DNA of 64,000 bases from Platerodrilus igneus (Eukaryota > Arthropoda > Insecta > Coleoptera > Lycidae): the NCBI GenBank assembly GCA_036346225.1, contig JARFIW010001215.1:7144501-7208500 (forward strand), written 5' to 3'. The first letter of the stretch is position 1; every line of letters begins with the position of its first letter. The translations under genes and the position numbers were made by a program. Shown one piece after another: positions 58,264-64,000 of this stretch. The notes below the pieces were generated by a model. It saw only the letters and a list, made by a program, of their open reading frames with translations. It had not been told where the DNA came from and did no database searches.

Positions 58264-59191
58264 AAAAGGATATACGACATACCTGCCTTGAAATGTTTTT
58301 GCAAACACACACACACCTTATGTTAATTAAATACATTATATTAAAAGTCGAATGTCGGCGCGATTTACATATATATTACCAGAGATTTATAATTCCAAAC
58401 ACGTTGTTATATTCGACTGCATGCAGATTCTTAGTATTTTATCGTGACATTGAAATTGTGAGAAGTGAACGACTTCTTTTTTACAAGATTTTACCTGCAG
58501 ACGTTTAAAAATTTGACCTCCATCATATAACCATAGATTTATCATTCCAAACACGTTGTTATATTCGACTGCATGCAAATTCTTAGTATTTTATCGCGAC
58601 ATTGAAATTGCGAGATGTGAACGACTTCTTTTTTACAAGATTTTACCTGCAAACGTTTAAAATTTGACCTCCATCATATAACATTTCGTATATTTTCTCA
58701 ATTTTATTTGCTACTTCGTACAAAACGCAGCTTATGAGGAGAGCTAAAACACTCTTTATCACTTGCACGCGTTTGCCTAATATTAAAAATTCTTCACCGC
58801 GGCGTTTTAATTTTAGCTTAACCTACCCCAGAAAAATACGAACCAACACGTGAACTCCATTTTCTACACACACAACATTTTTTAAAATTTAATATTTAAC
58901 GTCGGGAACGCTGCTAAAAAATTTCCTAAGAAAATATCTCCACCCCAGCGCACGCGCACCACCCCACGACAAAAATCTAACGACCCCGCCGAACGCACAC
59001 CCCAAAGACCTAACGACCCCACGACGCAACAAATTTACACACAAAGACAATTTTGTTCTCAAAGCGGCGTATACATATCTTGCTGCACGTTTTGTTTCCC
59101 AAAGCGGCTTAGCTGTTCATATTGTTCTCGAACCGGCGTATACATATCTTGCTGTGGATCTCTGTTGCCAAACCGGCTTAGCTACCCTACT
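58264..59191 (-). repeat. Polinton right terminal inverted repeat with an internal duplication
   Basis: Reverse complement of the left TIR. It is longer (about 928 bp) because a segment of about 152 bp (around 58380-58531, CAAACACGTTGTTATATTCG landmark at about 58396 and 58548) is present twice in tandem; the left TIR has it once. The copies have diverged slightly (for example GACGTTT against AACGTTT). Confidence 0.9.
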
Positions 59192-59197
59192 TACGTC
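59192..59197. repeat. Target-site duplication (right) of the Polinton
   Basis: TACGTC directly after the terminal CT, identical to 40581-40586. Confidence 0.9.
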
Positions 59198-59520
59198 AGA
59201 TTTTTTCCTAACCTCAAAAAATAGGCTGAAAGAATAAACTGCAATAAAAATCCAAATAAAACCCCATTACCATATATCTCATTAACCTCACAATCCCATA
59301 ATTTACAACCCCATAACCCTAAACCCTATACTCTAAAACCTAATAACCTTTAAGCCCCATAACCCAGTGGAAAAGAAACTTATGCGCATTCAAGCAGTGA
59401 AAATCAATGTTTCAAACAGCTATACCCTTTAACCCCACAATCACGTAACCTTAAAACCCCATAATCCTAATCCTCATAACTTTAAAAACTCCATAACTCC
59501 ATAGATTACAAATCAAAATA
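59198..59520 (+). repeat. Target repeat of the Polinton (right half), C/A-rich degenerate units
   Basis: Begins AGATTTTTTCCTAACCTCAAAAAATA, closely matching 60838 onward. Then follow loosely repeated AACCCCATAA(C/T)CCTAAA-like units that look telomere-like but are irregular. The CAGTGGAAAAGAAACTTATG part recurs inverted at about 60770-60790. Confidence 0.7.
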
Positions 59521-59570
59521 GTTGTTCCTATCAGTGTTGAAAAAACAATTTTTCTCGTGTTTGCAATTCA

Positions 59571-60050
59571 GGGCGCCTCCACGTGGTTAACGGTGAACAA
59601 CGGAGTTATTCCGTGATCCGGCAGAGACCCTGAATAACGGCAACTGGTCAGTTTTTATCCTTATTAGATACGTCATTTGGAAAACAGTACCTGTATGCAA
59701 TAGAACCAAGATTAGGGATGCTTTTCCGAATGTTTGGTGGTGCATACACACCACACACATTAATAGAATCGATCTTTTCTGTTTGGATCGTTATGTTAAG
59801 ATTGTCTATGGGTTCCTTTGGATGTGTTACGTCTTGAAGTTGTAAACTCTGTAGAGCACAAGATGTCCAAGTCTACATATACGAGCCTACTTGCTCACCC
59901 TAACCAACCGCCGATACAGGGTATCTGACTCCTTGCATCGTACTCTTTTTCGTGTGTTTTCCATGACGGCATGAACTCCGTTATCCAGGGTCTCTGTCGG
60001 ATCACGGAATAACTCCGTTGCCCACCGTCAACCACGTGGAGGCGACCTGG
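59571..60050. mobile_element. Short DNA element with terminal inverted repeats of about 70 bp
   Basis: The left end reads CGCCTCCACGTGGTTAACGG, then CAACGGAGTTATTCCGTGATCC and AGAGACCCTG. The right end is its reverse complement with few changes. The interior of about 340 bp is non-coding. This fits a non-autonomous DNA transposon; no target duplication was resolved. Confidence 0.65.
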
Positions 60051-60079
60051 ATGGAGTTATGCGGCTATAGAGTTATGGG

Positions 60080-60408
60080 GAGGCTCCGTGGCGTAGTGGT
60101 ATGTGTGTGACTTTACATGTGATTTTCCAATGCTCCACCCGAAGGTACTACATTGGCCAGGAAGCGATTTTTTTTTACCTGTAAAATTTGGAATTTTGCC
60201 GAACCCTTGCTGTTATAAGCAAGGTAGGGATCTTTAACGTGCGTGACAACACTCACACACGGGACCTCCATTTTACCTCTCATCCGAACGAGGGTGTATT
60301 TTTGTGAAAAATGCTCGCCTAACATTTTTCAAGCGGACCGAGTCGAGATTCGAACCCGGGACCTTGGACGTTGTAGTCACACACATACCACTACGCCACG
60401 GGGCCGCC
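60080..60408 (-). repeat. tRNA-derived SINE, complete copy, with a second truncated head
   Basis: On the minus strand from 60408: GGCCCCGTGGCGTAGTGG (pol III A box), then GGGTTCGAATC (B box), then a tRNA-unrelated body (GCGAGCATTTTTCACAAAAA; CCCTCGTTCGGATGAGAGG; CAGCAAGGGTTCGGCAAAA) ending near 60112. At 60080-60112 a truncated SINE head (GGCTCCGTGGCGTAGTGG) lies on the + strand directly against its tail. The boxes are those expected for internal pol III promotion. Confidence 0.85.
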
Positions 60409-60655
60409 CGGTATGTATGTGTCTACTACGCCCAAGGTCCCGGGTTCGAATCCCGACTCGGTCCGCTTGAAAAATGTTAGGCGAGCATTTTTCACAAAAA
60501 TACGGATAGGGGTCCCGTGTGTGGGTGTTGTCACGCACGTTAAAAATCCCCACTTTGCTTGGAACAGCAAGGGTTCGGCAAAATTCCAAATTTATTAGGT
60601 AAAAACAACTCGCGTCCTGACCAACGGCTAGAGCATTGGAAAAAAATCACATGTA
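60409..60655 (+). repeat. tRNA-derived SINE, second copy, head-to-head with the first
   Basis: Same body on the + strand (B box GGGTTCGAATCCC at about 60441) but with the A-box region deleted (GCCGCCCGGTATG). Together with the previous copy it forms an inverted repeat of about 250 bp per arm around 60409. Confidence 0.8.
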
Positions 60656-61075
60656 GGACAATAGAGTTATGGGGGTTTTAAGGTTATGAGCATTAGGATT
60701 ATGGGTTTTTAAGATTACCTAATTGTGGGGTTTGAAACATATTGATTTTTACTGCTTGAATGCGTATAAGTTTCTTTTCCACTGGGTTTAAGCATGCTGA
60801 AACAAATCCCAGGTCTAAATAACCCCATCACGTCAGATTTTTCTTAACCTCAAAAAATAAACTAAAAGTCATCAATATAAAACCCATAATCATATATCCC
60901 ATCAACCCCACAATTCCATGAACTTAAAACCCCATAATCCTAAATCCTAAACTCTAAAACCACATCACTGTGGTTTATACTGATGACTTTTAGTTTATTT
61001 TTTGAGGTTAAAAAAAGTCTGACGTGATGGGGTTATTTAGACCTGGGATTCGTTTCAGCATGCTCGATTACGTAT
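60650..61075. repeat. Foldback copy of the Polinton target repeat (paralogous empty site)
   Basis: The left arm reads AGCATGCTGAAACAAATCCC, GGTCTAAATAACCCCATCACGTC and AGATTTTTCTTAACCTCAAAAAATAAAC. The right arm (about 60980-61065) is the reverse complement, with GACGTGATGGGGTTATTTAG. Sequence matching both flanks of the Polinton (40537-40586 and 59192-59250) is contiguous here, so this is what an uninterrupted copy looks like. Confidence 0.75.
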
Positions 61076-61339
61076 AGTACGGTGAGTCAGGTCCTGGCAC
61101 ACAAAATTTCAGTTCTTTTGTGGATCTGTGAATCAAATGTAGGGGTTATTATAGTCAGGAGACCGTTGACAACCAGCCGTATAATCCCCAACAGGAAATC
61201 ACGTAAATGTTCAGAGAAGGTTGTTTACTTTACGAAATTACATAAAACATTAAATACTAAAAGGAATTTGTTACGAGTCATAACGTATAAACTGTACTTG
61301 ATATTATATTCATATCTCGGTTCGAAAGCTTCATTCGCG

Positions 61340-62221
61340 TGAAGTTAGCCCCCAACTTTTGAAAAAAATAACTTTCTATAGCTCATTCGTTTACATATTA
61401 TTTGCACATGTATGCACATCCGGTATCTTTGTTTGCACACTTTTCGTTTAAGAATTATTCAAGAAACAATTTAAAGGGAGCTAACTTCACACTGGCCTCC
61501 CGACTTTCAAGAAATTTATTTTAAACCGGCGAAATTAATACATCATCGTTTGCACATGTATGCACATCCACTATTTTCGATTGCACACCTTTCGTTTAAA
61601 ACCGACGAAATTGATAGATCTTCGTTTGTACATGTATGCTCATCTATTATTTTCGTTTGCACACTTCCAGTTTAAAAGTAGTTTAACATTCAGCTTCATA
61701 GTCCTTGCTATACGATAGCTACTGTTGAAAACGTGAAAACATTGTTACAATAAACCCAATTAATATCTTTTCGTTTGCACATTACGAAACACATCAACTT
61801 TTTGTTTGCACACCATTGTAAGTCCAAAAAAAAATTAATTTAATCAGGGGGGAAGGGCTAAGTTCACACATGTCAAATATCGCATTTTTGTGCAATTCTA
61901 ACATCTGATGACGGAAATCAAAGTATCTTCGTTTGCACATCATGAATCAAGTCGCTTTTTCGTTTGCACACCTTTAGTTCAAAACTTATTTAACATTTAG
62001 ATTCGTAGTACTCGCTATACGATAGCTACTGTTCAAAATGTGCAAAAATGGATTACAGTGAGCCAAATTGATAACTTTTCATTTGCATATTATGAAACAC
62101 ATTAACTTTTTGTTTGTACACCACTGTAAGTCAAAAAAAATTTTAAATTTAATCGGGGGGGGGCTAACTTCACACATGTCAAACATCGCATTTTTGTGCA
62201 ATTCTAAAATGTGATGACAGA
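61340..62221 (+). repeat. Satellite-related tandem repeats, + orientation
   Basis: At 61380-61690 the units are about 90-110 bp with TTCGTTTGCACATGTATGCACATC. From about 61690 two larger units follow (landmark CGTTTGCACATTACGAAACACATCAA at 61773 and its relative at 62080; spacing about 307 bp). The same unit occurs inverted from 63211. Confidence 0.8.
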
Positions 62222-62586
62222 AATCAAATCGCACCCGGTTGAATCCAAATTAAATCTGTCTTCTTCTTTCCTATTTGTAGAGGGGCGACAGGAAACTGGT
62301 ATAAGGAACGATAATTGGGTAGATAAAAGAAAACCTACATATCAAAAAAAGACAAGATACGGCACAAAGATAACTACACTTGTCGACGTCTGGCAGGCAA
62401 GTCCACGACGTGTCGGAAGTCCACCCACTTTCTCCACACTCCGCGTCTGCGCAATCCTCTTGCGCAAACGCAACTATTTCAAGCGACGGAAATACACGCA
62501 CGTCTTTTTAAATCATTGGCGCGAAATCACTTTCAAATTAGGAACTTATCTAAATGTTTACAGGCCGATTTTCGGCACGTAACAAT
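62222..62586 (+). repeat. Truncated LTR of the LARD-like family
   Basis: Matches the 3' two thirds of the LTRs at 29303 and 33917, from CACCCGGTTGAATCCAAATT to CCGATTTTCGGCACGTAACA. It replaces part of the satellite, starting right after GACAGAAATCAAAT of a satellite unit. Confidence 0.8.
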
Positions 62587-62919
62587 TGTAACGTTGATTT
62601 TAGGTTGCTTTTCACATTAGTATACTAGATTATGTTTCGAGTGAATTTTAGGCCAAAATCACTTTCCTGATCTCAGGTGTTGGTATCTTTTTGTTATTCT
62701 TTCAGAGGGTTTTCTCTAGAACTTTCGTAGTTCCAGGTTAGGTGGCATCCAATATAATTCCCGATTAAGACTTATTTCACCAAAGATAGCATTTTGGCAC
62801 CTTCTTCAAACACTTACTCTACCCGTCCCACTGGGTTAGTCGGCAACCATTCTTGTTAGTAGAATCGAGGTTTTCGGTACTTTCACAAAATGGAACTTTT
62901 GGTGGGGTGCTTTATCTAA

Positions 62920-63210
62920 CTACTACGCCTAAGGTCCAGGGTTCGAAATGTGGTCCGCCTGAAAAATGTTAGGCGAGCATGTTTCACAAAAATACGCCCT
63001 CGTTCGGATGAGAGGTAAAATGGAGGTCCCGTGTGTGTGTCGTCACGTACGTTAAAGATACTTACCTTGCTTGGAACAGCAAAGGTTTGGTACAGGCGGG
63101 AAAGCCACTAAGCATATTATTTTTATTAAAATTATAAAATGGAAGCGGCCTGTAAAATTAAAGAGAGGTCACCGGCACTAGCTAGCGGAAGGTCGTGGAT
63201 CATATAAAGG
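62920..63210 (+). repeat. Truncated SINE followed by a 115-bp block shared with the foldback centre
   Basis: 62920-63085 is a SINE body with B-box-like GGGTTCGAAATG. 63095-63210 (GGCGGGAAAGCCACTAAG to GGAAGGTCGTGGATCATATA) is the same block found at the inner ends of the foldback arms near 28640-28750 and 36615-36745. It abuts the inverted satellite array. Confidence 0.65.
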
Positions 63211-64000
63211 GTGCAAACAAAAAGTTGATGTGTTTCGTAATGTGCAAACGAAAAGCTATCAATTAGGCTCACCGTAATCCATTTTTGCACATTTTGAACA
63301 ATAGCTATCGTATAGCGGGTACTACGAAAGTAAATGTTAAATAAGTTTTGAACTAAAAGTGTGCAAACGAAAAAGCGACTTGATTTATAATGTGCAAACG
63401 AAGATACTTTGATTTCCGTCATCAGATGTTAGAATTGCACAAAAATGCGATATTTGACATGTGTGAACTTAGCCCCCCTGATTAAATTAATTTTTTTGTG
63501 ACTTACAGTGGTGTGCAAACAAAAAGTTGATGTGTTTCATAATGTGCAAACGAAAGGTATCAATTAGGCTCACTGTAATCCATTTTTGCACATTTTGAAC
63601 AATAGCTATCGTATAGCGGGTACTACGAAAGTAAATGTTAAACAAGTTTTGAACCAAAGGCGTGTAAACGAAAAAACGACTTGATTCATAATGTGCAAAC
63701 GAAGATACTTTGATTTCCGTCATCAGATGTTAGAATTGCCCAAAAATGCGATATTTGGCATGTGTGAACTTAGCCCCCTGATTAAATTAAATTTTTTTTT
63801 TACTTACAGTGGTGTGCAAACAAAAAGTTGATGTGTTTCATAATGTGCAAACGAAAACCTATCAATTAGGCTCACTGTAATCCATTTTTGCACATGTTGA
63901 ACAATAGCTATCGTATAGCGGGTACTTCGAAAGTAAATGTTAAATAAGTTTTGAACTAAAGGTGTGCAAACGAAAAAACGACTTGATTCATAATGTGCAA
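63211..64000 (-). repeat. Satellite array, 301-302 bp units, - orientation, continues past window
   Basis: Units start GTGCAAACAAAAAGTTGATG at 63211, 63513 and 63814, so the period is 301-302 bp. Each unit holds four GTGCAAAC(G)AAA words in two pairs 31 bp apart, and a near-palindrome GCTATCGTATAGC. The repeated short open frames (78-96 codons) arise from the satellite itself and are not genes. Confidence 0.9.

Larger units (their letters stand above)
40587..59191. mobile_element. Complete Polinton/Maverick (adintovirus-like) element, 18.6 kb
   Basis: Begins AGTAGGGTAGCTAAGCC and ends with its reverse complement, is flanked by TACGTC on both sides, and has terminal inverted repeats of roughly 0.77 and 0.93 kb. 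It holds the diagnostic set: protein-primed DNA polymerase B, retroviral-type integrase with chromodomain, A32/FtsK-like packaging ATPase, adenain-like protease, major and minor jelly-roll capsid proteins. The replication block is on + at the left, the integrase and ATPase block on -, the virion block on +, then accessory genes. Such elements replicate via self-synthesis and many can probably form virions. Extra cargo here is an MMP and a spliced small gene. Most genes carry one or more single-base frame changes. Confidence 0.97.

Noticed and set aside
40587..59191. Free viral contig or assembly chimera
   Set aside because: The exact 6-bp duplication and host repeat on both sides, with a paralogous empty site, show a real chromosomal insertion.
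59270..59510. Interstitial telomeric repeat
   Set aside because: AACCCCATAACCCTAAA-like units are irregular and do not follow the TTAGG array expected in insects; they belong to the Polinton's target repeat.
60340..60470. Genuine tRNA genes
   Set aside because: A and B boxes are present but no full cloverleaf follows; the sequence continues into a repeated body shared with other copies, so these are SINEs.
63132..63723. Two similar ORFs of 78-96 codons as a gene family
   Set aside because: They are the same frame of successive satellite units; similarity comes from the tandem repeat.
61340..64000. CRISPR-like array
   Set aside because: Repeats are long, spacers are also repeated, and the context is eukaryotic; it is a satellite.

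Overview
The window is nuclear DNA of an animal, most likely an insect or other arthropod. It is AT-rich, has one intron-containing host gene, and is otherwise packed with nested transposable elements. All identifications come from reading motifs, splice signals and repeat boundaries by eye; no database search was run.

Left third (about 3.3-25.3 kb): one host gene on the + strand. Five exons can be traced (3299-4194, 13991-14202, 20558-20762, 24970-25146, 25194-25318). All junctions are GT-AG with matching phases, ending in a transmembrane segment and short tail. The order of features (N-glycosylated Ser/Thr-rich stalk, luminal beta-rich domain, TM, short tail) best fits a divergent LAMP (lysosome-associated membrane glycoprotein) protein. 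Its introns hold a 9-kb mosaic of tandem and inverted copies of one repeat family (4.2-13.45 kb), an old four-copy intronic repeat (about 15-20.4 kb), and a decayed R1/Jockey-type LINE (20.9-22.7 kb). A small MITE at 25434-25662 carries the gene's only obvious AATAAA.

Middle (27.0-40.2 kb): a nested set of insertions. A foldback element with arms of about 1.7 kb (27034-40156) has its centre occupied by a non-LTR retrotransposon (28757-36612, - strand). That LINE is interrupted by a 5.2-kb LTR element with no pol gene (29303-34527). The right foldback arm is separately interrupted by a 1.75-kb Crypton (37019-38770) encoding a tyrosine recombinase with a 60-nt intron.

Right (40.6-59.2 kb): the main discovery. 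A complete 18.6-kb Polinton/Maverick (adintovirus-like) element lies at 40587-59191. It has AG...CT termini, a perfect 6-bp target duplication (TACGTC) and long terminal inverted repeats. It encodes protein-primed DNA polymerase B, retroviral-type integrase with chromodomain, packaging ATPase, adenain-like protease, double jelly-roll major capsid protein, penton-like minor capsid protein, a phospholipase A2 minor virion protein, a tail-fibre-like protein, and several unknown proteins. It also carries a matrix metalloproteinase with hemopexin-like repeats and a small spliced gene next to the right TIR. Most genes carry single-base frameshifts while downstream motifs stay readable, which suggests recent decay or uncorrected homopolymer errors.

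Far right (59.2-64 kb): the repeat the Polinton inserted into (a paralogous empty copy lies at about 60.8 kb), a short TIR element, tRNA-derived SINE copies in head-to-head arrangement, a fragment of the same LTR seen at 29/34 kb, and a satellite of about 301 bp in both orientations, built on the word GTGCAAAC(G)AAA and running off the window end.
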